Counted from the stretch's first letter, positions 27,401 to 35,905 are shown. The stretch is 64,000 nt of DNA from Streptomyces sp. NRRL S-244 (GCF_000717915.1 NZ_JOCX01000024.1:11808-75807), one strand, 5' to 3'. The notes: a model not told the origin generated them from the letters alone. Made by a program: numbers and translations.

Positions 27401-27553
27401 GACAACCGGGACAATATTTCCCGGTTCCAGCAGCAGAGTGGCAAGAACTCGTTCGTAAATTTGACCGCCGAGCTTTAACCGATCTCCTGCCGTCCACCCT
27501 TCAAGCGGTCCGAGAATATTGAAACGCACCTGGCTTTCCACCGAATTAGCCAT
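24443..27553 (-). CDS. Large SARP/AfsR-family transcriptional activator with NB-ARC and TPR domains
   Basis: This 1036-residue regulator has a winged-helix DNA-binding domain (about residues 10-90) and a BTAD domain (about 95-240). A P-loop ATPase domain follows with GMGGCGKTSLAVRTAYQL, LLFLFDNALD and LVLVTSR (about 320-600), then TPR-like repeats to the end. Such proteins activate antibiotic clusters by binding 11-bp-spaced direct repeats near -35. Codon 26 is TTA (27476-27478), so translation probably needs the bldA tRNA. AAGGAGG lies only 1 nt before the ATG at 27553, and GTG codons 5 and 9 are alternative starts. The 27632-27660 repeats lie upstream, consistent with control of this region. 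Confidence 0.93.
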   Translation of the reverse strand: MANSVESQVRFNILGPLEGWTAGDRLKLGGQIYERVLATLLLEPGNIVPVVRLVEAVWDEEPPVTASHQVRKAVADLRRRIPGGGKLIVTDGPGYRVQVAEDQLDLLEFTGHIQQARHAAASDLPQEAADQLRAALALWRGPVMSGAGGSVVEAAGAVLEERRLGAAEQLFELRLALGEAGELIGDLRTLIAQHPLRESLRGHLILAMYRSGRQAEALAEYAKVRELLVEELGIDPSAQLTKLYEDILRASPELAGPAARPVPVAGPPTSRSPAPAAEDERSAPSGPGSGRFPTLASLHGAPCTLPPGTPDFTGRERELAEVLEACRQDAGEGPRVVAIDGMGGCGKTSLAVRTAYQLAEEYPDGQLYADLRGFTPGEKPQRPTATLVGLLRTLGVSADSIPDDEAGLIGLWRATLTGRRLLFLFDNALDAGQVLPLLPSSTECLVLVTSRARLLDLDGADWISLGVMEPEESRVMLTELLGDNRVAREPEAAAELAELCGHLPLALRLAVARLRNRPRWTVRYLVERLEDETRRLDELSAGERSVAATLSLSYKALEEELQAAFCLLGLHPGAEVDVYSAAALLETGVRDAEDMLEDLLDMHLLVQNDPGMYAFHDLVRTYALSLGEGRSGREAREADGRLLGYYTAATEAACTLLFPSRRTLDVDAPDTAYALPPMRREDRTLEWFDRETAGIQTLLARGGHEGRPQLVFALARNASFHLNLRGRFAEFEAVCRAGLIATRSIGDPLLICQTLNNLGVACWKLGRLNEAVEAAEEALDWARKAGGPDDETVALGLLGIAHYALGNLASSYDYTTQAVGELKGGDRTKLPQQQAEDLNNVGTVCLALGQYEQALDAARQAIELCRAFRFPEQEALAWTTLALAYCGTCAFEEAESSLSRALNTGSSCPDEVLVLICAVSSDLSDRRGDTRRSQEQEATALELLNSTISPQRRSRVDNVLALKHNRNGRYEEALRLHERAFACAEGMGYRVEMAHALDGMAAAAGQLGLPDAAQYRERADMLFETMGVPPEGRRTL

Positions 27554-27631
27554 GGCCTCCTTGCCCCATCCCCCTCAATGCCCCCTGCTGAAGAGCCTTC
27601 AGCAGGATCCTAAGAGCTTACGGGGGGAAGC

Positions 27632-27660
27632 GGTAGCGAAGAGGGAACGAAGCGGGAACG
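27632..27660 (+). promoter_or_regulatory. SARP-type repeat site B, between regulator and transposase-like gene
   Basis: GGTAGCG (27632-27638), GGGAACG (27643-27649) and GGGAACG (27654-27660) are spaced exactly 11 bp apart. This is the layout of SARP operators. The orientation points to the plus-strand gene at 27704, but the site is also about 80 bp upstream of the regulator start. Confidence 0.7.
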
Positions 27661-27703
27661 GCACCGAAGACAGTTGCGTCCTGACTCGGACTCAGGAGCA
27701 GCG

Positions 27704-29077
27704 ATGAAGACTTTCGGCCTCGGCGCCAGCCGGCGGACCGTGCGGCGCGCGGCGAACCATTCCGGCACCCGGCCTGCCGCCGCGCACAGCGCATACCAAG
27801 CACCTGTAGCCACCCCTCCGGCACAGGACCCCCACTTCCCACCCGCCCTGCCGTCGACCACGACGGCGGACCACAGAGCCCAGATCATCGAAGCGATGAT
27901 CTCGGAGCTGGCTCCGCAGCTGTTCAGGTCGCTGCGCCGCAGCGACCAGCGCGCCCGCGGCGAGCAGTACCTGCGGGGACTGCTCTACGCGGACGGACGC
28001 AAGTCGATCCGCAACATGGCCGGAGTCGTCGGCGGAGCGGGCACCGAGCAGTCACTGCACCACTTCATCAGCGAATCCACCTGGAACTGGGCCCCGATGC
28101 GCGCGGCGCTCGCCCGGTACACGGAGGAGATGGTCCAGCCCAAGGCCTGGGTCGTCCAGTCCATGCCGATCCAGAAGGCCGGCGAGCAGTCGGCGGGCAT
28201 AGACCGCCGGTTCGTCCCGGAACTGGGGCACTCCGTGCACGGCCAGCACTCCTTCGGCCTGTGGATGGCCTCGGAGGCGATGAGCGCCCCGGTCAACTGG
28301 CGGCTGTACCTCTCCCCTTCCTGGCTCCAGGACGAGGAGAAGCGCCGCCGGGCCGACATCCCGGACTGGGTGGACGAGGAGTCGCCGGGCGAGTGCGCCA
28401 CGGCTTCCGCCCTCGAGGTCCTCGCCTGGGGCGGGGTGGAGCGCCGCCCGGTGGTGCTGCCCTCGCGCGACTTCGTCAGCAGCGCCGTGCTGAGCCGCTT
28501 CCACGCCGCGGGCGTTCCCGTCATGGCCCGGATGCGGGCGATGGACCAGCTGCGGGTCGCCGACACGGCGATGCCCGGGTACGGCGCCGGCCCCATACCG
28601 GTGTCGGACATGCTCCAGCACGTACGCGGACTGCGCCGGCCCGTCGAATGGCTGGACCCCTCCTCGGGGACGCCCGTCGTGCGCAGCACCCTGGTCGCGG
28701 GCATACGCGTCGAGCTGCCGCAGCCGCGCCGCTCGCCCTCCGGTCCGCAGCAGTGGCTGCTGATGGGCGAGTGGACCAACCGCAACGGCCCGCCCAGCGA
28801 GTTGTGGCTCACGGACCTCACCACGACCTCGCTCGACGGGCTGATGCGGCTGGCCAAGCTCAGCCGGCGGACGGCCTTCGACAGCGCCGACACCGGCGAG
28901 CGGGCCGGTCTGCGCGATTTCGCCGGCCGCTCCTTCAAGGGCTGGCACCGCCACCTCACGCTCTCCTCGGCCGCCCACAGCGTCGCGATCGGCGCCGACC
29001 ACGCCGCTGGCCGCACTCGGGCGGAGAGTTCGTCCGGCACTCCGTCGGCGAACCGGCCGCTGCGGCAGATGGGCTGA
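27704..29077 (+). CDS. IS701-family transposase-derived protein, apparently catalytically dead
   Basis: This 457-residue protein keeps the IS701-like scaffold: RRSDQRARGEQYLRGLL, DGRKSIRNMAG, QSLHHFISESTW and, near the end, FKGWHRHLTLS. Active family members have an Asp-Asp-Thr at the first catalytic strand (before a Pro-Lys-x-Gly stretch). Here that place reads VVQSMPIQKAGEQSAG, and the later acidic positions are also changed. AGGAG lies 5 nt before the ATG at 27704. No terminal inverted repeats or target duplications were seen around it. It is probably a domesticated DNA-binding protein, perhaps regulatory, since it faces the SARP gene across shared operator repeats. Confidence 0.8.
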   Translation: MKTFGLGASRRTVRRAANHSGTRPAAAHSAYQAPVATPPAQDPHFPPALPSTTTADHRAQIIEAMISELAPQLFRSLRRSDQRARGEQYLRGLLYADGRKSIRNMAGVVGGAGTEQSLHHFISESTWNWAPMRAALARYTEEMVQPKAWVVQSMPIQKAGEQSAGIDRRFVPELGHSVHGQHSFGLWMASEAMSAPVNWRLYLSPSWLQDEEKRRRADIPDWVDEESPGECATASALEVLAWGGVERRPVVLPSRDFVSSAVLSRFHAAGVPVMARMRAMDQLRVADTAMPGYGAGPIPVSDMLQHVRGLRRPVEWLDPSSGTPVVRSTLVAGIRVELPQPRRSPSGPQQWLLMGEWTNRNGPPSELWLTDLTTTSLDGLMRLAKLSRRTAFDSADTGERAGLRDFAGRSFKGWHRHLTLSSAAHSVAIGADHAAGRTRAESSSGTPSANRPLRQMG

Positions 29078-29155
29078 GGCGTGTCGTCCGAGGATGACGG
29101 TACGCCGCGCAAAGGGGAATGTTCGGGGCCCGCTCCCGTGCTCCCTCGGCCCGCA

Positions 29156-30355
29156 TCACGCGGGGGTTCCCGCGGTCTGCGGCGCCTTCCCGGCGGCCGG
29201 GGCCGGCTGCGGGAGGCGCATCGTGGCCAGGGCGACGGCGGTGAAGTAGACCGCCCAGCCCAGCCAGGCCCAGCCGCCCCAGCCGACGGAACTGGTGATG
29301 AGAGGGGGTCCCACGACGGTGGTGACGGCGAACCCGAGGTTGAAGGCGGCGAGGTAGCCGGTCTTGCGGCCCTCGGGGATGTGCAGCAGGGCGACGCCGG
29401 TGGTGCCGGACACGATGAACAGCTCCCCGAGGGAGAAGAGCAGCGCGGCTGCGACCACCAGGGCCAGGTTCGTGCTCGCACCGCCGAACGCCGTCAGCGG
29501 TACGACCCCCGCTGCCAGAGCCGACAGCAGCCCGCCGCGCCGCATCATCCTGCGGGCGGTGGCGAAGTCCTCGGACCCCTTGCTGATCCGGACCTGGAGC
29601 GCGACGACGACGGCGGTGTTGAGGACCTGGACCAGGGTCACGGTCCAGGCGGGAGCCTGCGTCTGCTGGACCACCCACAGCGGGACGCCGAGTCCGAGCA
29701 CGAGCGCCGACATGGTCAGGGCCCCGTACAGGACGGTGATGCGGAGGAAGGCCCGGTCGCGCAGGACGCTGCCGCGTGAGGGGCCGCCCTGCGCGGCCCC
29801 GGCCGGGCGCCCGCCGTCGCCGAAGGTCCGGCAGACCACGGCGCAGCCGATGAACAAGGCGGCGGAGAGCACCATCACCGCCCGGTAGGCCCAGGCCTCG
29901 TCGATCGCGATGGCCGCCCCGGAGGGCAGCGCGCCCGCGGCCATGCCGGCGTTGCGCAGCGAGCGGAGCCGGGCGAGCGCTCCGACCGCCTCCTCGTTGC
30001 TGGCCCGGGCGATCAGGCCCGATTCGATCAGCGGGCTGATGCCCCGGCTCAGCACCCCGGCGACCGCCGAGGCGAGCAGGGCGGCGATGAAGGAGGAGGC
30101 TGTGGCCAGCGCCAGGAAGGCGGCTGCGCGGACCAGGAACAGGACGGTGAGCACGGTACGGGTGCCGAAGCGCTCGGCGGCCCGCGCGATGGGCATGGCG
30201 CCCAGCAGCGAGGTGATGCCGGCGATGCCGAGGACCATCCCGATCTCGGCGTTGGGCAGGTCCACGGCCTTGTGGAAGAAGAGGACGGACAGGGACAGGT
30301 ACATTCCGAGTCCGACGGCGTCGGAGAGTCCAGTGGCGTAGATGCGTTTCTTCAT
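29156..30355 (-). CDS. MFS transporter (sugar-efflux/antibiotic-exporter type)
   Basis: This protein of about 399 residues has 12 predicted membrane segments. It carries the MFS loop ARAAERFGTRTVL between TM2 and TM3 and HIPEGRKTGYLAAFNLGF in the C-terminal half. The ATG at 30355 is preceded by GTGGGGAT about 9 nt upstream; a GTG at 30370 would add five residues but lacks a ribosome-binding site. It is the last gene of the leftward ATP-grasp operon, 70 nt after the single ATP-grasp gene, and most likely exports that operon's product. It ends 78 nt from the convergent transposase-like gene. Confidence 0.85.
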   Translation of the reverse strand: MKKRIYATGLSDAVGLGMYLSLSVLFFHKAVDLPNAEIGMVLGIAGITSLLGAMPIARAAERFGTRTVLTVLFLVRAAAFLALATASSFIAALLASAVAGVLSRGISPLIESGLIARASNEEAVGALARLRSLRNAGMAAGALPSGAAIAIDEAWAYRAVMVLSAALFIGCAVVCRTFGDGGRPAGAAQGGPSRGSVLRDRAFLRITVLYGALTMSALVLGLGVPLWVVQQTQAPAWTVTLVQVLNTAVVVALQVRISKGSEDFATARRMMRRGGLLSALAAGVVPLTAFGGASTNLALVVAAALLFSLGELFIVSGTTGVALLHIPEGRKTGYLAAFNLGFAVTTVVGPPLITSSVGWGGWAWLGWAVYFTAVALATMRLPQPAPAAGKAPQTAGTPA

Positions 30356-30425
30356 CGGAACGATCCCCACGTCATGAGTAGGCGGGATTGCGGAGTCGGG
30401 CGGGGGTGGGTGGGTCCGTCCACGG

Positions 30426-31763
30426 CTAGGTCGCCCGGGCCAGGGCGGGCTCGGACTGCGCGCCGGCCGCCACGAGTTCGATGCCGAGGGCCCGCTCGAC
30501 GCGGTCGGCGAGCTCCAGGGCCCGGCCGGGCGTGGGCGCGCCGAGCATGAACGTCGCCAGGTGCAGGGTCCGGTCCCGGCTCGCCGTCTGGCCCGGCCCG
30601 AACCGCGGCTTCACGTAGGCCAGTTCGGGGAAGGTGGCCATCAGCTCCTCCGTCGGGGTCTGCGCGGCCACCAGCCACTCGCCCGCCGGGATCGGCACCA
30701 TCCTCATCAGCGCCGTCCGCCTGAACTGCGGCACGGTGTCCGGCGCGAGGCCCAGCGCGCTGCGGCCGATCTGCTCGGCGTAGTCGTACCCGGCGCCGAC
30801 CTCGAACATGACCGGCATCGGTCCGCCCGCACGGGCGTTGACCTCGATGACGCGCGGCCCCCGCGGGGTCAGCGCGATCTCCGTGTGCACGGCCCCGGTG
30901 GTCAGCCCGATGGCCCGGATCGCCCGGTCCGCGCAGTCGACGGCGGCCTCCTGGACGGCGGGGTCGAGCCTCGACGGCATCGAGGCGCCCTCCTCGGCGT
31001 AGCCGTGGCGCAGCGCCAGCCGGTCGGAGACGGCCAGGTGGTGCCGCTCCCCGGCCGCGAGCAGCGATTCGACGCTGCAGTACGCCGCCCAGCCGCTGTC
31101 TCCGTCCGCCTCCAGTTCGAGGCGCTCTTCCAGCAGGAAGACGTCCTCGCTCTGCAGGAAGGCCGAGACGGTGGCCCGGCCGTCGCGGTAGGCGTCCAGG
31201 AGTTCCCCGTAGGTGCGGACCAGCCGCACGCTCTGGCTGCCGGCGCCGAGCGAGGGTTTGAAGACGGCCGGCAGGCCGATGCTCCGGGCCGCCCCCGCCA
31301 GATCCGCCTCCGCCCGTATCTCCGCGAACCGCGGGGAGGGCACGCCGTGTTCGGCGAAGACCTGCCGCTGCCGGTACTTGGACTGGGCGATGGTCACCGC
31401 CTCCGGCGCGTTGCCCGGCAGCCCGAGGCGTTCGGCCAGCTCGGCCTGGGGGCGCAGCAGCAGTTCGGAGTAGGTGACGATCCCCGACAGCGCGTACCGC
31501 CCGTGGAGGGCGAGGCCGACGGCCACCGCGTCGTCGAGGTCGGCCGCGGTCAGGAACTCTCCCCGCAGTCCGCGCGCGGCCCAGTCGGCGCGCACCGGTT
31601 CCGGGTCGCCCCAGGCCGCGATGTGGACGACGGAGACCGCCGGGCTGAGCCGGGACAGGGAGTCGAGCGCCGCGGCGGGCGGGTGGCCGCCGATGCCCGA
31701 GATCAGCAGCAGGTGCGGCTGTTCCTCGGAGCCGGCGGACGGGCGGTCGGAGCGGGGGGTCAT
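30426..31763 (-). CDS. ATP-grasp carboxylate-amine ligase (single domain)
   Basis: This 445-residue ATP-grasp enzyme has an N-terminal pre-ATP-grasp domain (LLLISGIGGHPPA). The phosphate-binding segment is AVFKPSLGAGSQSVRLV, the lid includes LLEERLELEADG, and the metal-binding end is TEIALTPRGPRVIEVNARAGGP. It is of the carbamoyl-phosphate-synthase/biotin-carboxylase-like type (compare BacD-like ligases). It would form an amide bond through an acyl phosphate, typically joining amino acids. AAAGGA lies 6 nt before the ATG. It works alongside the tandem ATP-grasp protein, suggesting two or three ligation steps. Confidence 0.9.
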   Translation of the reverse strand: MTPRSDRPSAGSEEQPHLLLISGIGGHPPAAALDSLSRLSPAVSVVHIAAWGDPEPVRADWAARGLRGEFLTAADLDDAVAVGLALHGRYALSGIVTYSELLLRPQAELAERLGLPGNAPEAVTIAQSKYRQRQVFAEHGVPSPRFAEIRAEADLAGAARSIGLPAVFKPSLGAGSQSVRLVRTYGELLDAYRDGRATVSAFLQSEDVFLLEERLELEADGDSGWAAYCSVESLLAAGERHHLAVSDRLALRHGYAEEGASMPSRLDPAVQEAAVDCADRAIRAIGLTTGAVHTEIALTPRGPRVIEVNARAGGPMPVMFEVGAGYDYAEQIGRSALGLAPDTVPQFRRTALMRMVPIPAGEWLVAAQTPTEELMATFPELAYVKPRFGPGQTASRDRTLHLATFMLGAPTPGRALELADRVERALGIELVAAGAQSEPALARAT

Positions 31764-31797
31764 GGCGCGTCCTTTCAGGTGACGGGCTTCGCTTCGC

Positions 31798-31890
31798 TGG
31801 AGTCGGGGTCGCTGGAGTCGGGGTCGCTGGCTTCGGGGCCGGTGACTTCGGGGGTCGGTGACTTTGGGGGTCGGTGACTTTGGGGGTCAG
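31798..31890. repeat. Array of six 15-16-bp tandem repeats between two operon genes
   Basis: Two exact units of TGGAGTCGGGGTCGC (31798-31812, 31813-31827) and one degenerate unit are followed by three 16-bp units of TGACTTTGGGGGTCGG type (31843-31890). The last unit includes the stop of the FMN reductase gene. The array fills nearly all of the gap before the ATP-grasp gene and may affect mRNA folding. Confidence 0.9.
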
Positions 31891-32438
31891 TGGCTGACGA
31901 GGTGTGCCGGGGCACGGCGGGCGGAGCGGAACGAGAGCAGTTCGTCCACCAGGCGGTCCATCCGGATGTGCAGCTCCTCCAGCGGGCGCCCCGGCGTGAA
32001 ATCGCCGCGGGCGGAGGCCACATGGGTGGGCACGGCCCAGCCGCCCATCGCCCGGACCACCGACCGCATCTGGTCGCAGGCCGTCCCCGCGCCGCGCGGA
32101 CCGCCGCCCGCGGCGATCAGCCCCACGGGCCGGTCGGCCAGCGCGTCGCCGGTGAGGTGGTCCAGGGCGTTCTTGAGCAGCCCGCTGTACGAGCCGTGGT
32201 AGACCGGCGTGGCGATGACGGCGCCGCTCGCCCCGGCGATCCGGGCGCGGATCGCCGCCGTCTGGCTGTACGGGGGAGGGTCGTCGTAGTCCTCGATCCG
32301 GTGGCGTCCGGGGAACTCCACGCTCAGGTCGAGGAGTTCGTACGCCGCCCCGGCCGCCCTGATCCGCTGCGCGGCCAGCTCCAGGACCCGGCGCGACACC
32401 GAGTCCGCGTAGGCGCTGCCGAGGATGCCGAGTATCAC
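31887..32438 (-). CDS. NAD(P)H-dependent FMN reductase
   Basis: This 183-residue flavodoxin-fold protein has ILGSAYADSVSRRVLELA at the N-terminus (flavin phosphate loop) and TPVYHGSYSGLLKNALDHL with the FMN-binding aromatic region. Such enzymes reduce FMN or small quinones for partner oxygenases. The GTG at 32438 overlaps the stop of the tandem ATP-grasp gene (GTGA), so the two are coupled. The very long open frame running back to 34148 is a shadow of the upstream gene. In this cluster it might supply reduced flavin or reduce a redox-active azapteridine-like product; that is inference. Confidence 0.87.
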   Translation of the reverse strand: MILGILGSAYADSVSRRVLELAAQRIRAAGAAYELLDLSVEFPGRHRIEDYDDPPPYSQTAAIRARIAGASGAVIATPVYHGSYSGLLKNALDHLTGDALADRPVGLIAAGGGPRGAGTACDQMRSVVRAMGGWAVPTHVASARGDFTPGRPLEELHIRMDRLVDELLSFRSARRAPAHLVSH

Positions 32439-35400
32439 CGCCCGGCCCCCGCGGACCCCGGCTTCGGCTCCAGACCGATCACCAGGCGCACCTCGCGCTC
32501 GGCGCGCGCGACCAGCCGCCGGACCTCCTCGTGCGAATCGTGGGCGAAGACGTGCGTGCTGGCGCCCGTCCCCGAGAACGGCTGCACGGGGACCACGTCC
32601 CCGATCCGGTACGGCACGTTGCGGTAGTACGCGTCCTGCGCCACCGCCGAGTCGTCGTAGTCCAGCAGCATCCCGCCGACCGTGAAGTGCACGGTCCAGC
32701 CCGCGTACGCGCCCACCGGGGCGACCCGGCCGGCCCTCGGGTCGAGGCCCACGTCGGTGAGGATCTTGGCGTGGAAGAGGTCGATGCCGGTGGTGGCCAG
32801 GAAGGCCTCGCGGACGCCTGCGCCGCCCGGGCGGCCGGCCACCTCGCAGAAGGTGAACCCGGACTCGTCCAGGAAGGCCTCCAGGTGGAGCACCCCGGCG
32901 GAGACCTGCCAGGCATCGACGACCCGGCCGAGCAGTTCGCGGGCCGCCGCGCGCACGGCGGGGTCGGCCACCGTGATGGACGACAGCGGCTCCACCCGGG
33001 AGACCGCCAGGGTGTCGCTCACGTACCGGGACACGTCCCAGATCACCTCGCCCCCGTAGACGACGGCGTCGATGTGGCACATGTCGCCCGCCACGAACCC
33101 CTCGCACAGGTGGGTGCCGGGGCTGAACTCCTCGCGCACCCACCGCTCGACCTGCCGGGCGTCCCTGAGCACCGACACCCCGTACGAGCCGGAACCGTCG
33201 CGCGGCTTGACCACGACCCGGCCGTGCCGGGCGAACAGGTCGGTGACGTCCTCCGGGGTGTGGACGAGGTGCCCCTCGGCGGTACGGATGCCCGCCCGCC
33301 GGGCGATGCGCTTCATCACCGCCTTGTCCACGAACTTGCGGGCGGTGGCCTGGTCGCTGCCCGGCGTGCCCAGCCTGGCGCGCAGCTCCGCGGCCGGCTC
33401 CAGCAGCCGCTCGGAGACGGTGGCGACCCGGTCCACCGGGTGCAGCGCGTGCACCGCGCCCGCGAGGGCCCGTACCCCGTCCGGGTCGAACACGTCCGTC
33501 CGGGCGGCGAAGTCGGCGCCGCTGCCGGTGGTGTTGCCCGCGGCCGAGCTCAGCACGCTGACCCGGAAGCGGTCCGGGTCCAGCAGCGGCGAGCCGTCGT
33601 CGCGGGTCCACACCCGGGAGCCGATCCGGTCCAGCAGCAGGACGTGCGTACGGTCGGCGGCCTCGGTCTTCCACAGCAGCGAGCGCTCGATCCGGGCCAC
33701 CGCCTGCTCGGCGCGGACGGTGTCCGGAGCCGCCACGGTGTACTCCAGCCGGACGACCGGCCCGTTGTGGACGCCCTCGCGGTCGAGCGGGGTCCGTGCG
33801 GACGCCAGCTCGGGCCACTCGTACAGCTCCTCGGCGGCGGTCGCGGCGACCACGCGGAAGCGGCCCGGCCCGGACAGGACGTGGCGCTGGATGGCGATCC
33901 GCCCGGCGTCGGGCAGGTCGGCGCGCACCGGCCGGCCCAGGGCGCTCTCGGCAGCGGCCGTCACCAGGCTCCGCCGGTGGGCGGCGTCGTAGAGGTCCAG
34001 GACCTGCCGGTCGAAGCCGGGCAGGACCAGGGGGCGCGTGTCGCGCGCCCCGAACACGACCCGGGCGGGCCCCTCGATCCCGGCGTCGCGCACGGCCTCC
34101 TCGGTGCGTGCCAGCAGCCGCGCGGGCACCGGGCCGGCGGTCAGGCACCGCTCGGAGCTGCCGTCCTCGGCGGCCTGGTCGCCGCTCTCGTCGATCGAGG
34201 CGAGTACGTCCACCCGCCCCCCGCGGGCCGCGAGGGCCAGCACGGTGTGCACGGGGTCGCTGACGAAGGCGAGCTCCTCCAGCAGCCCGTCGAGCTCGCC
34301 GAGTTCCTCGCTCCCCGCCCCACCGGGGCGGGCGGCTCCGGCGGCCAGCGCGCGCAGTTCCCGCGCCTCCCGCTCGTACGCGCCCGACCAGGACAGGACC
34401 GCGGCCACCGGCCGGCGCTCGTGCGCCGCCAGGAACCGCGCGCGCACCGCGTCGAAGGTGAGCTCGTCACGCCGCAGTACGGTCAGCCGCGCGGTCACCG
34501 CCCCGGCCGCGGCCACGATCCGCTCGACCGGGTCCGCTCCGTCCAGCAGCAGCACCACGTGCTCGCCGCCCGCGGGATCGGGCTCCGGCTGCTCCGGCCC
34601 CGGCTTCCGCTCCGCGGCGGCGACCGGCTCGATGCGCAGCGACTCCTGCACCAGGGCGGCCGTCTCCGCGGCGACCCGTCCGGCCGTCGCCGCATCGGCT
34701 CCGCGCACCATCACGTACCCGAACCGGTCGTGGTTGGTGCCCAGCGCCGGCACCCGGTCGCCGGGCCCGACGGTCACCTCGCAGTCGACCACCCCGGCCG
34801 GCAGCTCGCGGAACGGGGGAACCGTGCCGCGCACGATCCCCTCGGCCGCACTCCACAGGGCGTGCAGGGCCACGGTGGTCACCGGCGGGGCCGCGTCCTC
34901 GACCGGCGCACCGGTGGCGAGCGCGACGAGGTCGCGGGCGACCGAGCGGTCCAGGGCCAGCGACATCTGCCGGGTGACCACGTGTCCGGCGATCCGGCCG
35001 TTCACCTCGATGAGCTCCGGGCCGGTCGGCGTGACGAGCAGCTCCACGTGGAGCGCGCTCGCCCGGACCCCGAGCGCCTCGACGGTGTCCAGGACGAACC
35101 GCCGTGCGGCGCCCATGCCCTGGAAGCGGGCCGGGAAGTGCCCGCCCAGCTCGGCCGTGGTGCCGGGCGCCGTCGGGATGCGCTCGCCGAATCCGTACAG
35201 GACCACGCGCCCGTCCTGGACGAGCAGTTCGGCGCTGACGTGGCGTCCGACGGCGTACTCCTCGACGAGCGCGACGGGGCGCTCGCCACCGTCGCCGTTC
35301 CCGTCGCCGTTCCCGTCGCCATCGCCGTGCCCGTCCTCGGCGCCGGTCCCGTACGGGACCCCCAGGACCTCGGCCAGCCCGGCGGCGGCCTGCTCGCGGG

Positions 35401-35905
35401 TCCACGCCACGGTGACCCCGACCGAATACCGGCCGGACGTCGGCTTGATCACGCACGGCAGCCCGATCTCGTCGACCGCCGCCAGTCCCTCCTCCTCGGT
35501 GACCGCACGGCGCCAGCGCAGGCTGCCGATCCCGGCCTTCCCGAGCCGTTCCCGTACGGCCGACTTGTCGCCCAGCAGCCGCGCCGCCTCCAGTGACTCG
35601 TGGGGCAGGCCCAGGTCGCGGGCGAATCTCGCCGCACCGTGCAGGAGGTTCTCGTCGCGGCAGATCACGCCGTCGACCGGATTGGGGCCGAGCCGTCCCC
35701 GCAACAGGGCGGCCAGGTCGTGGCCGCCGGACAGGTCCGCCACCTCCACCACCCGCGCCGCGCGTTCGAGCAGCTCGAACCCGGCATTGGCGCGGTAGGC
35801 GTCCAGGCGCTCCGTGACGAAGGTGACCTCGATCCCGTCGTCGGCCATGTCCGCCACGACGTCAAAGCCTCTGACGTATGCCGTCTCCAACAGAACAACA
35901 TGCAT
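32435..35905 (-). CDS. Giant protein with two ATP-grasp ligase domains
   Basis: This 1156-residue protein has a first ATP-grasp domain at about residues 100-330 (LGDKSAVRERLGKAGI, PCVIKPTSGRYSVGV, ALHVELLVTPTGPELIEVNG). A middle region of about 330 residues starts near LLLDGADPVERIV. A second ATP-grasp domain lies at about 860-1060 (KFVDKAVMKRIARRAGI, RVVVKPRDGSGSYGV, LHLEAFLDESGFTFCEVAGR). Each domain should activate a carboxylate with ATP, so two amide bonds could be made by one chain. A Gly-Asp/Gly-Asn tract (GHGDGDGNGDGNGDGG, about 195-210) interrupts the first domain's lid. AAGGGG lies 8 nt before the ATG. It leads the leftward operon and has no close named match that I can recall. Confidence 0.88.
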   Translation of the reverse strand: MHVVLLETAYVRGFDVVADMADDGIEVTFVTERLDAYRANAGFELLERAARVVEVADLSGGHDLAALLRGRLGPNPVDGVICRDENLLHGAARFARDLGLPHESLEAARLLGDKSAVRERLGKAGIGSLRWRRAVTEEEGLAAVDEIGLPCVIKPTSGRYSVGVTVAWTREQAAAGLAEVLGVPYGTGAEDGHGDGDGNGDGNGDGGERPVALVEEYAVGRHVSAELLVQDGRVVLYGFGERIPTAPGTTAELGGHFPARFQGMGAARRFVLDTVEALGVRASALHVELLVTPTGPELIEVNGRIAGHVVTRQMSLALDRSVARDLVALATGAPVEDAAPPVTTVALHALWSAAEGIVRGTVPPFRELPAGVVDCEVTVGPGDRVPALGTNHDRFGYVMVRGADAATAGRVAAETAALVQESLRIEPVAAAERKPGPEQPEPDPAGGEHVVLLLDGADPVERIVAAAGAVTARLTVLRRDELTFDAVRARFLAAHERRPVAAVLSWSGAYEREARELRALAAGAARPGGAGSEELGELDGLLEELAFVSDPVHTVLALAARGGRVDVLASIDESGDQAAEDGSSERCLTAGPVPARLLARTEEAVRDAGIEGPARVVFGARDTRPLVLPGFDRQVLDLYDAAHRRSLVTAAAESALGRPVRADLPDAGRIAIQRHVLSGPGRFRVVAATAAEELYEWPELASARTPLDREGVHNGPVVRLEYTVAAPDTVRAEQAVARIERSLLWKTEAADRTHVLLLDRIGSRVWTRDDGSPLLDPDRFRVSVLSSAAGNTTGSGADFAARTDVFDPDGVRALAGAVHALHPVDRVATVSERLLEPAAELRARLGTPGSDQATARKFVDKAVMKRIARRAGIRTAEGHLVHTPEDVTDLFARHGRVVVKPRDGSGSYGVSVLRDARQVERWVREEFSPGTHLCEGFVAGDMCHIDAVVYGGEVIWDVSRYVSDTLAVSRVEPLSSITVADPAVRAAARELLGRVVDAWQVSAGVLHLEAFLDESGFTFCEVAGRPGGAGVREAFLATTGIDLFHAKILTDVGLDPRAGRVAPVGAYAGWTVHFTVGGMLLDYDDSAVAQDAYYRNVPYRIGDVVPVQPFSGTGASTHVFAHDSHEEVRRLVARAEREVRLVIGLEPKPGSAGAGR

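Noticed and set aside
27704..29077. Active insertion sequence
   Set aside because: Catalytic acidic residues look replaced, and I saw no terminal inverted repeats or target-site duplication.
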